Origin: an uncultured Saccharospirillaceae bacterium
Lineage (GTDB): Bacteria > Pseudomonadota > Gammaproteobacteria > Pseudomonadales > Oceanobacteraceae
Direction of reading: 5' to 3'
DNA: 64,000 bases
NCBI GenBank assembly: GCA_947503895.1
Contig: CANNFT010000002.1
Location: 248,001-312,000 of the forward strand
The translations under genes were made by a program, and so were the position numbers. Under the pieces are notes generated by a model. It ran no database searches. It was not told the origin of the DNA and saw only the letters and a list, made by a program, of their open reading frames with translations. This document shows positions 16,968 through 26,489 of the stretch, one piece after another. Within the stretch, counting starts at the first letter, position 1; every line of letters starts with the position of its first letter.

Positions 16968-17996
16968 TTAATTACTGCCGTAAAGTCTTGGGCGTTCAAA
17001 CCGATAGAAGCCTGATTTTTCTTCCGCTGCAATGGTAGCAGCGGATTCATTAAAAAATGCTTGTTGCAACCGAACTAATTGCGCTTCCAATGCTGCTCCC
17101 TCGAAACGATCAACTAATTGTTTTCGTTGTTCAACGTACCTATAGCCATTTTGCCAAGCTTGTTCTGATTGTTCGTCTCGTTGCTTGAGCTGAGTGATAT
17201 CTTGTTCGCTAAATCCCAGTTGTGAACGCACGTCTTGAATGATGCTCGCTCTTTTTTGTGCATCCATATCTGACAATGTCGTTTGCACGGAATCAAGACC
17301 AAAAAATAGCCGTGCAACCAATCCTTTACTTACCATGGGGTGCGAGTCAATGGGACCGTACTCCGTCTGAATCGTATCGGTTAGTAGATATAATTTTTCA
17401 TTTAACGAATGTTGAGCATCTTGATTCAATTGCGCAATCAGTTCCTGGATCGCTTTTCGTTTTGCGGCTTCTGAATCCAATTCATCACCCCATATTCGCT
17501 TGGCATCCTCGCCAAACAAGTTATAACGCTGCCCCCAAATTAATTCGTTCTCACTCAGGTCATCCAGCTCACTTAACATTAAGTAGTTTTCAGTCATCCA
17601 TTGATCGTATGCCATCATTTTATTAATGGCTTGTTGAATATTCGAAATATACGCCGGAAATGCGCGCTCAATGATGGCTTCAAATATCCGTGCGCCTGAA
17701 TCTGGGTATTGTTCTATTACAAATTGCCTAAAATCCACCAAGGTCACTTGCACTTCTATTTTGTGAATATCGTGAGCATGATGTTCGATTAGTTGCTGCG
17801 CCATATCTGCGATAAAGTTAGCCTGGGCGGTCGGGAAAAGTGGGCTTGAGGAAGATTGAGGTTCGGCTTGTTCAGCAGGCAAAGACTGAGCCATGGAAGA
17901 TGACGTTACAACGGTTCCGACATTCATGTGATATAACAAAACTGCCAAGAGCGTTATTGAAGTAAACGCTATAAAAAAAATATTTTTATTTTTCAT
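16968..17996 (-). CDS. Lipase chaperone-like (LifO-type) membrane-anchored protein
   Basis: This 342-residue protein has an N-terminal membrane anchor (about 5-23), a Ser/Gln-rich linker, and a long all-helical domain. Segments such as RYNLFGEDAKRIWGDELDSE and the C-terminal YVEQRKQLVD...LEAQLVRLQQAFFNESAA resemble the extended helical lipase chaperones of Pseudomonas and Burkholderia, which fold secreted lipases in the periplasm. The match is by pattern, not a firm family assignment. It lies 72 bases after the SGNH-hydrolase lipoprotein gene on the same strand, and the adjacency suggests the hydrolase is its client. Known clients are alpha/beta-hydrolase lipases, so this would be unusual. 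Confidence 0.6.
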   Translation of the reverse strand: MKNKNIFFIAFTSITLLAVLLYHMNVGTVVTSSSMAQSLPAEQAEPQSSSSPLFPTAQANFIADMAQQLIEHHAHDIHKIEVQVTLVDFRQFVIEQYPDSGARIFEAIIERAFPAYISNIQQAINKMMAYDQWMTENYLMLSELDDLSENELIWGQRYNLFGEDAKRIWGDELDSEAAKRKAIQELIAQLNQDAQHSLNEKLYLLTDTIQTEYGPIDSHPMVSKGLVARLFFGLDSVQTTLSDMDAQKRASIIQDVRSQLGFSEQDITQLKQRDEQSEQAWQNGYRYVEQRKQLVDRFEGAALEAQLVRLQQAFFNESAATIAAEEKSGFYRFERPRLYGSN

Positions 17997-18068
17997 TTTC
18001 TACTACACCAGCAGTCCAGTAAGAACTTATTCAGAGCGAATAAGTTCTTGGTTTTTTACTTGTATAGT

Positions 18069-18803
18069 TTACAACAGTGGTTCTAGTACAGGCCATATAA
18101 GATTGGCTATTTTCTTAGAACCTGATGTCGATGGGTGAATACCATCCACAATGATATCCGATGAATTAATGACGCCTCTAGGGTCCACAAATTGACAGCT
18201 CGCCGTGGTATTTTTACAGGCTTCATTGAGCATGAAGTTACCGTAATCAACGGCTTTTGCTAAATTCGATTGCAAACCTTTGGTGTAATAATAACCGCTA
18301 TAAATAACATTCTGCACACCGTCACGCTGCATCGTGTTTAATAAATCCACCCCTTCAACATAGGTATCGTTGACGAGGTTTTTACAGCGGCTACTGATAT
18401 CGCTACGCCACCAATAGGTACGACAACGATATGGGTCTAGCGCAATTGCCGGAATCAAGATGTCATTGCCACCACCATTCATAACGATGGTTTTAATGTT
18501 AGCGTCAGTCGATTTAGCGTCTGCATACTGCTGCACTACGGGAGTAGCCAACGAACCACCAGACAACTCCGCGCCGCTTAACGTATAGTCTCTAAAGGTC
18601 GTGCCAGAATATTCATGCAAAAACGCTTGAATATCACCCGATAGATCGAAAATGGAATCCCCCAGAGTAATGACTTCTGGGGTTTCGGCTTCTTCTACAT
18701 ACGTTCCACCACCGCAAGCAATTAACGACAAAGCGATAGCTGATGTCGCTAGCATTTTCGGTAGGAACTGAACATTGGCGAGTAAGTGATTTAATGTCTT
18801 CAT
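18069..18803 (-). CDS. SGNH/GDSL-type hydrolase lipoprotein
   Basis: This 244-residue protein starts with a signal peptide ending in a lipobox (ALSLIACGGG, Cys near residue 30), so it is a membrane-anchored lipoprotein. The SGNH blocks are in order: ITLGDSIFDLSG (catalytic Ser), NGGGNDIL (block III Asn) and DGIHPSTSGS (catalytic Asp and His) near the end. It is probably an esterase, lipase or acyl-hydrolase; the substrate is unknown. It is followed by the lipase-chaperone-like gene on the same strand. Both are AT-richer than the neighbouring housekeeping genes. Confidence 0.9.
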   Translation of the reverse strand: MKTLNHLLANVQFLPKMLATSAIALSLIACGGGTYVEEAETPEVITLGDSIFDLSGDIQAFLHEYSGTTFRDYTLSGAELSGGSLATPVVQQYADAKSTDANIKTIVMNGGGNDILIPAIALDPYRCRTYWWRSDISSRCKNLVNDTYVEGVDLLNTMQRDGVQNVIYSGYYYTKGLQSNLAKAVDYGNFMLNEACKNTTASCQFVDPRGVINSSDIIVDGIHPSTSGSKKIANLIWPVLEPLL

Positions 18804-19560
18804 TTTACCTTCTTATATTTTTGATTGCGTAAAAATGATAGTTCATTTTTATAGAAAGGTAAGATTTCGAAAAAACTAACAGCGGGGCATACAAAAGTGT
18901 GACTTCGTTTATTTAGATTGAATTTTCTTCTCGTTTCATTTGACCTAATGTTTTAGATTTTTATGAGTCGTATGGATAAACAACACATTTAAAGACAGAA
19001 CTACTTGAAAATTGTCATACAACGATTTTGATTTTGGTATTGCTGTACTAAAATAGTATCAATTTGCGAAAGATAGTGACTAATCTTCATAACGTTAAAT
19101 TTGATCACTCCAAAGTAGTATTCTTGCTCATCATTAGGTGAATGTTTTTGGATCATCACTCAAATGGGCGAATAAAGCGCACGAGCCATTCAACGTATTG
19201 AAAACCGTTGATGTCATGTTATTTGCTGACGTCTTATGAGTTGAAGCGGCGCAAGTCACGATAGTCACAATCTACTCACTTCATCTTCACACAATATTAG
19301 AGTGATATTATATGGATGATATTTTTAGAGTATGTCTGGTAACTTATATTTCGCTTTAGATGACAGATTCGATCATCGGACGATATCGCCTACTTTAGAT
19401 TCTCACGTTTGAATCCATGTTTTGAGTGCAGCATTATTTTTTATTTCGCTCATTCTTTTCGCTCATGCTTATAAATACATGAACCTATCGCTGCGCCACT
19501 TAGCTTGCCCGTCAAAGTCTTGCCCAACTCATCTTCGGCAAACACCAAACGACAGGCACA
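18804..19560. other. AT-rich gene-poor stretch
   Basis: About 750 bases lie upstream of the SGNH hydrolase gene and downstream of rpmG. The stretch is clearly AT-rich, with stops in all frames and no convincing reading frame. I recognise no transposon end or RNA gene. The promoter of the hydrolase gene must lie at its left end, since TTACCTTC (minus strand GAAGGTAA) beside 18804 is the ribosome site. It may be a decayed accessory insertion. Confidence 0.5.
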
Positions 19561-19588
19561 AAAAAACCCGAACGAGTCGGGCTTTTTT
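19561..19588 (-). terminator. Terminator of the rpmB-rpmG operon
   Basis: On the minus strand CCCGA at 19577-19581 pairs with TCGGG at 19567-19571 around a five-base loop, flanked by runs of A and T on both sides, so it could work in both directions. It lies 20 bases after the rpmG stop. Confidence 0.85.
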
Positions 19589-19607
19589 GTACGAAGGTAA
19601 AAATCAA

Positions 19608-19772
19608 TTACTTGATTTTTGCTTCTTTAAACATCACGTGTTGACGAACTTTAGGATCGAATTTCTTCATTTCCAATTTGTCCGGCATAGTACGCTTGTT
19701 TTTAGTAGTGGTGTAAAAATAACCAGTACCAGCTGTAGAAACCAGCTTAATCTTCTCGCGAATTGCAGCCAT
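19608..19772 (-). CDS. rpmG: 50S ribosomal protein L33
   Basis: This 54-residue ribosomal protein reads [20 protein letters not shown], continues [20 protein letters not shown] and ends [13 protein letters not shown]. It binds the 50S subunit near the E site. This is the zinc-free form: no Cys pairs are present. It begins 11 bases after the L28 gene on the same strand, with AAGGAGTTTCATC upstream, giving the usual rpmB-rpmG operon. A strong terminator follows. Confidence 0.97.
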   Translation of the reverse strand: MAAIREKIKLVSTAGTGYFYTTTKNKRTMPDKLEMKKFDPKVRQHVMFKEAKIK

Positions 19773-19783
19773 GATGAAACTCC

Positions 19784-20020
19784 TTAAACTTTTTCGCCAC
19801 GGGCACGCAGTTCAGCAAGAACTACATCAATACCCTTCTTATCAATAATACGCATCGCTTTAGTAGAAATGCGAAGACGAACGAAGCGGTTCTCGCTCTC
19901 TACCCAGAAACGGTGGGTCTGAAGATTAGGTAGAAAACGACGCTTAGTCTTGATGTTAGAGTGCGATACGTTGTTACCTGTTACAGGGCGTTTACCCGTA
20001 ACCTGACAAACTTTAGCCAT
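19784..20020 (-). CDS. rpmB: 50S ribosomal protein L28
   Basis: This 78-residue ribosomal protein opens [20 protein letters not shown] and carries the conserved [16 protein letters not shown] segment and the C-terminal [17 protein letters not shown]. It has the normal length for gammaproteobacteria. It is first in the rpmB-rpmG operon and diverges from cyaA. The ribosome site region upstream may be masked by a hairpin (see 20027-20066). Confidence 0.98.
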   Translation of the reverse strand: MAKVCQVTGKRPVTGNNVSHSNIKTKRRFLPNLQTHRFWVESENRFVRLRISTKAMRIIDKKGIDVVLAELRARGEKV

Positions 20021-20026
20021 TGTTAT

Positions 20027-20066
20027 GCCCCGACTTAAATTAAACCGATCAAATTCGTTCCGGGGC
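20027..20066 (-). promoter_or_regulatory. Inverted repeat covering the rpmB ribosome site
   Basis: On the transcript GCCCCG (20066-20061) can pair with CGGGGC (20032-20027), and the second arm ends six bases before the rpmB start codon, where the ribosome site should be. The loop is 28 bases and AT-rich. It might control L28-L33 synthesis, but six base pairs over such a loop is weak evidence alone. Confidence 0.3.
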
Positions 20067-20399
20067 CAATGTTTATGCGGTCTGGCAAATGATCTCAGAC
20101 CCGCTAACGGCTACCCCGGCAAAAAGAGCTGCGTTTTATACCAAAAAGGCGCCTTCAAAGCAAGAAAACTGGGTAAAAAATGAGCTTGGCTGTATTCTGA
20201 GCAATCCAAACCTGACTTGCTTCAAACACCCGGCAGAACCCCAACTATAATGATCTGATGGGATGAGACCGCTTGAGACGTATTGAGCTTAGCATTTCTC
20301 CCGCAAAGGGCCTCTTAAAAAAGCTCACCCACGACCAGAGGTTGACTGGGGGACCTTGGAGGCACGCCACACCCAAATGTTAGGATCAGGGTACGTAGT

Positions 20400-23306
20400 A
20401 TGGGGGAAGCGCTTTCATCTGGCCAAGTTGCTCACAGCTTCGACCTCAATCGTGCGCAAAACGTTGTAAAACGCTTCCTGGCCTATAACCAAAATCGACT
20501 GGATCGCACTCAGGAAGCCTTTACAGACCGGCAAAGATTATTTCTGGCTGTCCTCCCCATCCTCTACCACGTCAACCATGAGAAGCTGCCTGGCTTTATT
20601 GATCACGATTGCCCCTGCGGTGTCGCCCGCTATGCGCCGGATAAGGACGGCCTGCGTGCCGCCAGCACCGTCGCCATTGGGTTTCAATATCAACAGCGTC
20701 GCTCTGGCCATCCTGCCATTCGGAGTCTCTTTCTCATGGGCAGCTGTGGGTCGCTGGGGCACAGTGGCGGTTCTGACTTAGACATCTGGCTATGCCACAG
20801 CCCCTTTCTACCCGAGGAGCAAATCGCACTGCTGGAAAAGAAAGCCCTTGAGATTGAAAAGTGGGGCGATAGCTTGGGGCTGGAGGTGCATTTCTTTCTC
20901 ATGGATGCCGATCGCTTCCGCCGTGGGGAACGCAATGATCTGAGCGGGGAAGATTGTGGCAGCGCTCAGCATCAGCTCTTATTGGATGAATTCTACCGCA
21001 CCAGTATTTTAGTCGCCGGCTGTTATCCCACTTGGTGGTTGGTGCCGCCCGAACATGAGCCGGATTATGACCAGTACACAGAATGGTTAGAATCAAAGGG
21101 CTATATCAACCCGGAAGAAGCCATCAATTTTGGCGGTGTTAGCCATATTCCTGCTGGCGAGTTCATCGGTGCGGGGATGTGGCAGCTCTACAAAGCGATT
21201 GGCTCACCGTATAAATCGATTCTCAAGCTCATGCTGACGGAATGCTATGCCTCGACGCATCCCGATATTCATACGGTCAGCATGGACTTGAAACGCGACC
21301 TCTATGATGAGTCCCGCCAGATTGACCGCATGGACCCTTATTTGCTGTTGCTCGACCGCTTGGAGGCCTACCTCTTAGAGCGTGAGGAACTGGACCGCTT
21401 GGAACTGATTCGTCGCTGTATTTATTTCAAAGCCAATATCCAAATGAGCCAAAGCGTGCGCAGTAAGCACTGGAAGCGTCAGTTTCTTAAACCCTTGCTG
21501 AAAGATTGGGATTGGAGTGATGGCCTGTTAAAGCACTTGGATAATCGCGCTCAATGGCAAGTTCATACGGTGCTGGAGGAGCGTAAATTACTGGTCAATG
21601 AACTTATCCACAGCTATAAATTTCTCTCACAGTTCAGTCGACACCATCAACAAGAGTCATTACTCAACAGCCGTGACATGTCGTTATTGGGCAATAAGCT
21701 GTATGCCACATTCGATCGTAAACCAGGCAAAATCGATTTTATTAATCCCAGCATCAGCCGTGATATCCAAGAAGAGAAACTCAGCCTGCATTTGCATCGC
21801 CAGCATGTGAAGCAGCGCATTCCTAAACACACATGGAGTTTGTACACCGGGGCTGCACGACCCGATACCGGTGCAAATGCGATTAAGAAATCACAAAGTT
21901 TGATTGAGATCCTGACTTGGAGCCATGTTAATGAAGTGATGGGCAAAGGCACGAACATCGCAATGTACCAAGGGCGGCAGCACGTCAATGATTATGAAAT
22001 TCGTGAGATCATCAACACCCTACAGCAATTGCCTGCTTTGTCGTCCATCGAGCCCCATTTTGAGAACCCGCCTGTCCCAAAATTGGTGTACCTGTATGTG
22101 AATGTGTTTGTCGACCCGATGAGCCATTACACGCGGCGCGGCATTCATAAGATCTCCAATCAAACCGATTCACTGGGTTACAGCGCCATGCGTGAAAACC
22201 TGGTACTCACCATTGATCAACTGGTCTTTAACACGTGGCGCGAGGTCATTACCACGCGCTATGAAGGTGAGCACGCTTTGTTACGCGTGATCGAAGATTT
22301 TCTAAAAGGCCACTCGCCCAAAACACAATCGGCACCACCGGAGTTAAAAGTATTTTGCTTTTGCGCCACTCGTCCAATCGCCATTGCTGACCGAGTCAGC
22401 CATGTCTTGAAAGAAATCATTGACTGTTTTTTCCATCGCCGCCATGGCACACGCGCCCGCTATGTGCTCGAAGTCAGTCATCATTATCATGTCATTCAAT
22501 ATTCAAACGGACGGCCTGTGATTTATCACTTCGATAAAGCCAGCCATATGTTGAAGAAATTATCTCGCCCTCAACCTTATTACAGTCAAATTATCTTGGA
22601 CTCACAGGCGCTCAAAGGCACCGTCATCAAACTCATTTGCGAACATTCGGCTCCGGGTCGACTGCATGTTTACTACCTTCGCCGGGACCGCGAAGCCCAT
22701 GTCTACGTGCTGGATGAACGCGGCTCACTCATTCACTGGCTCACCCCCATGTACAATGAAGCCGCACTGATTAATCCGCTTAATCATTTTTTGCGGCAAA
22801 TCGAATATCGACAAAATCGCCAGTTACACTCAGAGCAGGTTGACGCCGAACATGCCGCCGATGAGGATACGACGCCGGTTTCAAGAGAGCGCATCATTGA
22901 GTTTTTTGAGGTGCAACTGCCCAGCAAAGAATTACCACTGAGATCACGACCCATTCGACCTAAAGAGGGGCTTGGACAGGGGCGCTATTTCGATGTGCGT
23001 GCCGAAGTGGATTACGACGCCAACAACAAGGTGAGCTTCACTCTGTTTTGCGAAGACGAAGAGTTCAGCCAGTTTGAGCACGGGGAGCAAGTTTACAAAC
23101 AGCTGGTGCGCCACTTGGTTAAATTGCGGCAGCATGCCAAGCCCTACCCCGTTTACATTACCGATTTAAGTATCGCTGATCGCCTGCAAAATAGCCGCCA
23201 CCCGTTGCAAACCGTGACCTACCTCGAATATAAGCACAAGCTGGAATCACGCCTCAATCAAGCATTGCATCTGCTTTATCCCTCTCAGCCCAACCCTTCG
23301 GCTTAA
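20400..23306 (+). CDS. cyaA: Class I adenylate cyclase
   Basis: This 968-residue cytoplasmic enzyme makes cyclic AMP, the ligand of CRP/Vfr. The N-terminal catalytic half has the nucleotidyltransferase signature LFLMGSCGSLGHSGGSDLDI (near residue 115), with the two metal-binding Asp residues in SDLDIW. The long C-terminal half is regulatory. The length is slightly above the enteric protein (about 850) and near Pseudomonas CyaA. The start follows AGGATCAGGG. It diverges from rpmB and precedes lptM-lysA-dapF, an order common in gammaproteobacteria. Confidence 0.96.
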   Translation: MGEALSSGQVAHSFDLNRAQNVVKRFLAYNQNRLDRTQEAFTDRQRLFLAVLPILYHVNHEKLPGFIDHDCPCGVARYAPDKDGLRAASTVAIGFQYQQRRSGHPAIRSLFLMGSCGSLGHSGGSDLDIWLCHSPFLPEEQIALLEKKALEIEKWGDSLGLEVHFFLMDADRFRRGERNDLSGEDCGSAQHQLLLDEFYRTSILVAGCYPTWWLVPPEHEPDYDQYTEWLESKGYINPEEAINFGGVSHIPAGEFIGAGMWQLYKAIGSPYKSILKLMLTECYASTHPDIHTVSMDLKRDLYDESRQIDRMDPYLLLLDRLEAYLLEREELDRLELIRRCIYFKANIQMSQSVRSKHWKRQFLKPLLKDWDWSDGLLKHLDNRAQWQVHTVLEERKLLVNELIHSYKFLSQFSRHHQQESLLNSRDMSLLGNKLYATFDRKPGKIDFINPSISRDIQEEKLSLHLHRQHVKQRIPKHTWSLYTGAARPDTGANAIKKSQSLIEILTWSHVNEVMGKGTNIAMYQGRQHVNDYEIREIINTLQQLPALSSIEPHFENPPVPKLVYLYVNVFVDPMSHYTRRGIHKISNQTDSLGYSAMRENLVLTIDQLVFNTWREVITTRYEGEHALLRVIEDFLKGHSPKTQSAPPELKVFCFCATRPIAIADRVSHVLKEIIDCFFHRRHGTRARYVLEVSHHYHVIQYSNGRPVIYHFDKASHMLKKLSRPQPYYSQIILDSQALKGTVIKLICEHSAPGRLHVYYLRRDREAHVYVLDERGSLIHWLTPMYNEAALINPLNHFLRQIEYRQNRQLHSEQVDAEHAADEDTTPVSRERIIEFFEVQLPSKELPLRSRPIRPKEGLGQGRYFDVRAEVDYDANNKVSFTLFCEDEEFSQFEHGEQVYKQLVRHLVKLRQHAKPYPVYITDLSIADRLQNSRHPLQTVTYLEYKHKLESRLNQALHLLYPSQPNPSA

Positions 23307-23383
23307 TATCCACCCCTGACGCCCAGACCATGAGAAAGCCAGAATTTCAAGGCGGCACTGTATAAAATCAGTCCTCTTCAGCC

Positions 23384-23389
23384 TATAAT
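23384..23389 (+). promoter_or_regulatory. Possible -10 element upstream of lptM-lysA-dapF
   Basis: A perfect TATAAT lies about 36 bases upstream of the lptM start, in the 119-base gap after cyaA. No good -35 hexamer stands at the right distance (GTATAA or TATAAA only). It is probably the promoter of the lysA operon. Confidence 0.35.
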
Positions 23390-23425
23390 CGGCCTCTAAA
23401 TGAACGACAGAGATGGGCAATCAAC

Positions 23426-23539
23426 ATGCGTGGTTGGATTCTAATCGCAATGATATGTTTAGCGGGATGCGGACAAAAAGGCCCTCTAACGATGCCAGCG
23501 GAAAACGCTGAAAACACTTCAACACAGCAGCCAGAATAA
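23426..23539 (+). CDS. lptM: LptM (YifL-type) small lipoprotein
   Basis: This 37-residue lipoprotein, MRGWILIAMICLAGCGQKGP and so on, has a short signal peptide, lipobox CLAGC and the GQKGPL motif typical of the family. In E. coli LptM helps the LptD/E translocon mature. It ends TQQPE two bases before the lysA start codon, exactly where this gene sits in most gammaproteobacteria. Confidence 0.93.
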   Translation: MRGWILIAMICLAGCGQKGPLTMPAENAENTSTQQPE

Positions 23540-23541
23540 AC

Positions 23542-24795
23542 ATGACAGACGTATTTCAGTATGTAGACGGTGAATTATTTGCCGAAAATGTGCCCGTTAA
23601 GCAGCTCGCCGATCAATTTGGCACGCCGCTGTACATCTATTCGCGCAAGGCATTTAGCGATCACTACCTTGCATACGCAGATGCATTAAAAGGCAAAGAC
23701 GCCTTAGTCTGTTATGCGGTCAAAGCCAATTCAAACCTCGCCGTTTTAAATGTTCTCGCCAAATTAGGCGCGGGTTTTGATCTTGTATCTGTCGGTGAAT
23801 TAGAACGCGTACTGCAAGCGGGTGGTGATCCGAATAAAATCGTCTTTTCGGGTGTCGCCAAAACCGCTGCAGAAATGCGTCGTGCTTTAGAAGTCGGCGT
23901 CCACTGTTTTAATGTTGAAAGTGCTGCAGAGCTGGAAAGACTGAATGACGTCGCCAGCGAGATGGGCGTTCAAGCGCCGATTTCAATTCGCGTAAATCCA
24001 GATGTTGATGCGCAAACCCATCCTTATATTTCGACCGGATTAAAAGAAAATAAATTTGGTGTGGACATTGAAACCGCGAAGCAAGTCTACGCACGGGCAC
24101 ACAGTTTATCCGCCATCGCGGTAAAAGGGGTAGATTGTCATATCGGTAGTCAATTGACCCAAATCGCGCCATTCCAAGATGCGCTGGATCGTCTATTGGC
24201 GCTCGTAGATGACCTCGCCGCACAAGGTATTGTGCTGGAGCATATCGACTTAGGCGGTGGACTCGGCGTGGTGTATGACGACGAAGTGCCACCAACGCCG
24301 GCAGAGTTTATTCAAGCCATCATGCCGAAATTGGAAAATCGACAACTGAAACTGATTTTAGAGCCGGGCCGTTCCATCGCAGCCAATGCAGGCATCTTTG
24401 TCACTCAGGTAGAATTTTTAAAGAGCAATGGCGATAAACACTTCGCTATTATTGATGGCGGCATGAACGACCTGATTCGCCCTTCCCTTTACAGTGCTTG
24501 GCAAAAGATAGTGGAAGTCAGCCCACGCGCCGATGCAGAAAAGAAAACCTATGACGTGGTTGGCCCCGTGTGCGAAACCGGTGATTTCTTAGGAAAAGAC
24601 CGTGAATTAGCCATTACGGCAGGTGATTTACTGGCGGTGAAGAGTGCCGGGGCGTACGGCTTTGTAATGGCTTCTAATTACAATACGCGTAACCGTCCTG
24701 CTGAAATCATGGTGGATGGTGAACAGGCGCATGTGATTCGTCGTCGTGAAACGCTGGCAGACATACTGCAATTGGAAACGGTTCTGCCTGAATAA
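23542..24795 (+). CDS. lysA: Diaminopimelate decarboxylase
   Basis: This 417-residue PLP enzyme makes L-lysine from meso-diaminopimelate. It is a fold type III protein: the PLP lysine is in LVCYAVKANSN (near residue 60), the HIGSQ motif near 202 contacts the cofactor phosphate region, and EPGRSIAANAG (near 275) and GPVCETGDFL (near 350) are family signatures. It begins two bases after lptM and is followed by dapF, which makes its substrate, after 36 bases. The length is normal. Confidence 0.98.
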   Translation: MTDVFQYVDGELFAENVPVKQLADQFGTPLYIYSRKAFSDHYLAYADALKGKDALVCYAVKANSNLAVLNVLAKLGAGFDLVSVGELERVLQAGGDPNKIVFSGVAKTAAEMRRALEVGVHCFNVESAAELERLNDVASEMGVQAPISIRVNPDVDAQTHPYISTGLKENKFGVDIETAKQVYARAHSLSAIAVKGVDCHIGSQLTQIAPFQDALDRLLALVDDLAAQGIVLEHIDLGGGLGVVYDDEVPPTPAEFIQAIMPKLENRQLKLILEPGRSIAANAGIFVTQVEFLKSNGDKHFAIIDGGMNDLIRPSLYSAWQKIVEVSPRADAEKKTYDVVGPVCETGDFLGKDRELAITAGDLLAVKSAGAYGFVMASNYNTRNRPAEIMVDGEQAHVIRRRETLADILQLETVLPE

Positions 24796-24831
24796 CCCAT
24801 TCACCCCTTCACTGGGGGTCTAGGAAAAAAT

Positions 24832-25671
24832 ATGTTACTTCGCTTCAGCAAAATGCACGGACTTGGCAACGACTTCATGGTGGTGGATCTGGTGACCCAA
24901 CACTTTGCGTTTCGGCCCGAATTGGTTCGACAGTTTGCCGATCGTCGCTTTGGTATTGGCTTCGATCAACTATTGATAGTTGAGCCACCCAGCAATCCTG
25001 ACGTGGATTTTCGTTATCGCATTTTTAATGCCGATGGCAGCGAAGTAGAGCAATGCGGAAACGGTGCGCGCTGCTTTGCGCGTTTCGTTCATGACACCAA
25101 GCTAACCGCTAAAAGTCTGATTAAAGTCGAGACACGCTCCGGTATTATTACCCTGGAATTAGAAAGCGATGGTGAAGTACTGGTGAACATGGGCAAACCC
25201 CATTTTGAACCCAGCACATTACCGTTCACGGCCGACAAACAACAAGATCAGTACGAGTTTAACGTGCCACTCAATGATGGCGTTCAGGCGCTATATGCAG
25301 GTGCGGTCTCCATGGGTAATCCACATGTGGTCATGCAAGTTGACGATGTACACAGCGAAACCGTTAACCAATTGGGCCCGCTGATGGAAAACCATGAATT
25401 TTTTCCGAATCGAGTCAATGCCGGTTTCATGCGCATTGTCGACCGCGGCGAAATCGAATTACGCGTATATGAACGCGGTGCAGGTTGGACATTGGCATGT
25501 GGTACGGGCGCTTGCGCTGCTATGGTCACCGCCCACCTATGGGGTTTGGTTGACGACGAGGTCCAAGTGAAACTACCGGGTGGCCACCTGACGATCAGCT
25601 GGTCCGGTGAAGGCGACGTGATGATGAAAGGGCCAGCCGACCGTGTGTTCGATGGCCGCATTCAAGTGTAA
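24832..25671 (+). CDS. dapF: Diaminopimelate epimerase
   Basis: This 279-residue enzyme converts LL- to meso-diaminopimelate for lysine and peptidoglycan. The two catalytic cysteines are visible: [11 protein letters not shown] (near 75) and [11 protein letters not shown] (near 222). The N-terminus [15 protein letters not shown] is the family signature. The order lysA-dapF is standard. The length is typical. Confidence 0.98.
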   Translation: MLLRFSKMHGLGNDFMVVDLVTQHFAFRPELVRQFADRRFGIGFDQLLIVEPPSNPDVDFRYRIFNADGSEVEQCGNGARCFARFVHDTKLTAKSLIKVETRSGIITLELESDGEVLVNMGKPHFEPSTLPFTADKQQDQYEFNVPLNDGVQALYAGAVSMGNPHVVMQVDDVHSETVNQLGPLMENHEFFPNRVNAGFMRIVDRGEIELRVYERGAGWTLACGTGACAAMVTAHLWGLVDDEVQVKLPGGHLTISWSGEGDVMMKGPADRVFDGRIQV

Positions 25672-25831
25672 ATCCGCTGCCCCAAGCGCCGAAAGGCATT
25701 AATAGGAATCCTCCCAAACTCGCGACACATCGACAACAAACAATGTGAATGGGGCAGGGTGGCATTTAATTTTTCATGAGCGACAGAAGCTGACAACGCT
25801 CAATATCAGAAGCAATCTGGTGGACGAAGTA

Positions 25832-26482
25832 ATGGAAGATAAAAAAATTCAATTGGATGCAGAAACGGTCGCGCGCTATCTACAACAGCACCCAGAATTT
25901 TTTCGTGCCTACCCTGACCTCACCGCACGCTTGGATATTCCTCACGAAACCGGAGACGCTGTCTCTTTACTAGAATATCGATCAAAAGTTCAAAACGATA
26001 AAAATCATCAACTTCACGAACGATTACAGCAATTGGTTGATCATGCGCGCCGCAACGATCGTTTATTTGAACAAACTCGTCGGCTCACGCTCGACCTATT
26101 AGATGCGCAATCCGCTGAAGAAGTCGAGCAAGCACTGCAAGCTTGTATGCGCGAACTGTATCAAGTGGATTATGCCTGTATTACGTTATTCGTCCCCATG
26201 TCTAACATGCAATCCATCATCGAAGTGGAAATGCAGCATCAACTGACGCAACCGTTTGGGCGCAAAGATGCGTTTTGCGGGCAACTGAGCCAAGAGCACA
26301 TGGAACTGTATTTTAACGACGCTCCAGAACTGGGCAGTATGGCAGCCAGTTTACTGAAAAATGATTTGGGCATATTAGCGATTGGGCATCGTGAAGCGGA
26401 TTATTTTAAAAGCTCCATGGATACGCTGTTTTTAAGTTTTGTATCAGAAGTCATTAGTCGTCGCCTTAGCGCCTTGCTGTAA
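25832..26482 (+). CDS. DUF484 family protein
   Basis: This protein of about 216 residues belongs to a family usually found right after dapF. The N-terminal MEDKKIQLDAETVARYLQQH and HPEFFRAYPDL are the hallmark. The central part forms a coiled coil (YRSKVQNDKNHQLHERLQQL) and the C-terminal part is GAF-like. The precise function is unknown. The start at 25832 is chosen because family members begin here; the frame is open 87 bases further upstream. In most relatives xerC follows this gene; here the HAD phosphatase follows after seven bases instead. Confidence 0.9.
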   Translation: MEDKKIQLDAETVARYLQQHPEFFRAYPDLTARLDIPHETGDAVSLLEYRSKVQNDKNHQLHERLQQLVDHARRNDRLFEQTRRLTLDLLDAQSAEEVEQALQACMRELYQVDYACITLFVPMSNMQSIIEVEMQHQLTQPFGRKDAFCGQLSQEHMELYFNDAPELGSMAASLLKNDLGILAIGHREADYFKSSMDTLFLSFVSEVISRRLSALL

Positions 26483-26489
26483 CTGATTT

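Noticed and set aside
19422..19787. 121-residue plus-strand frame opposite rpmG
   Set aside because: It is the antisense of the L33 gene and its terminator; L33 on the other strand is unmistakable.
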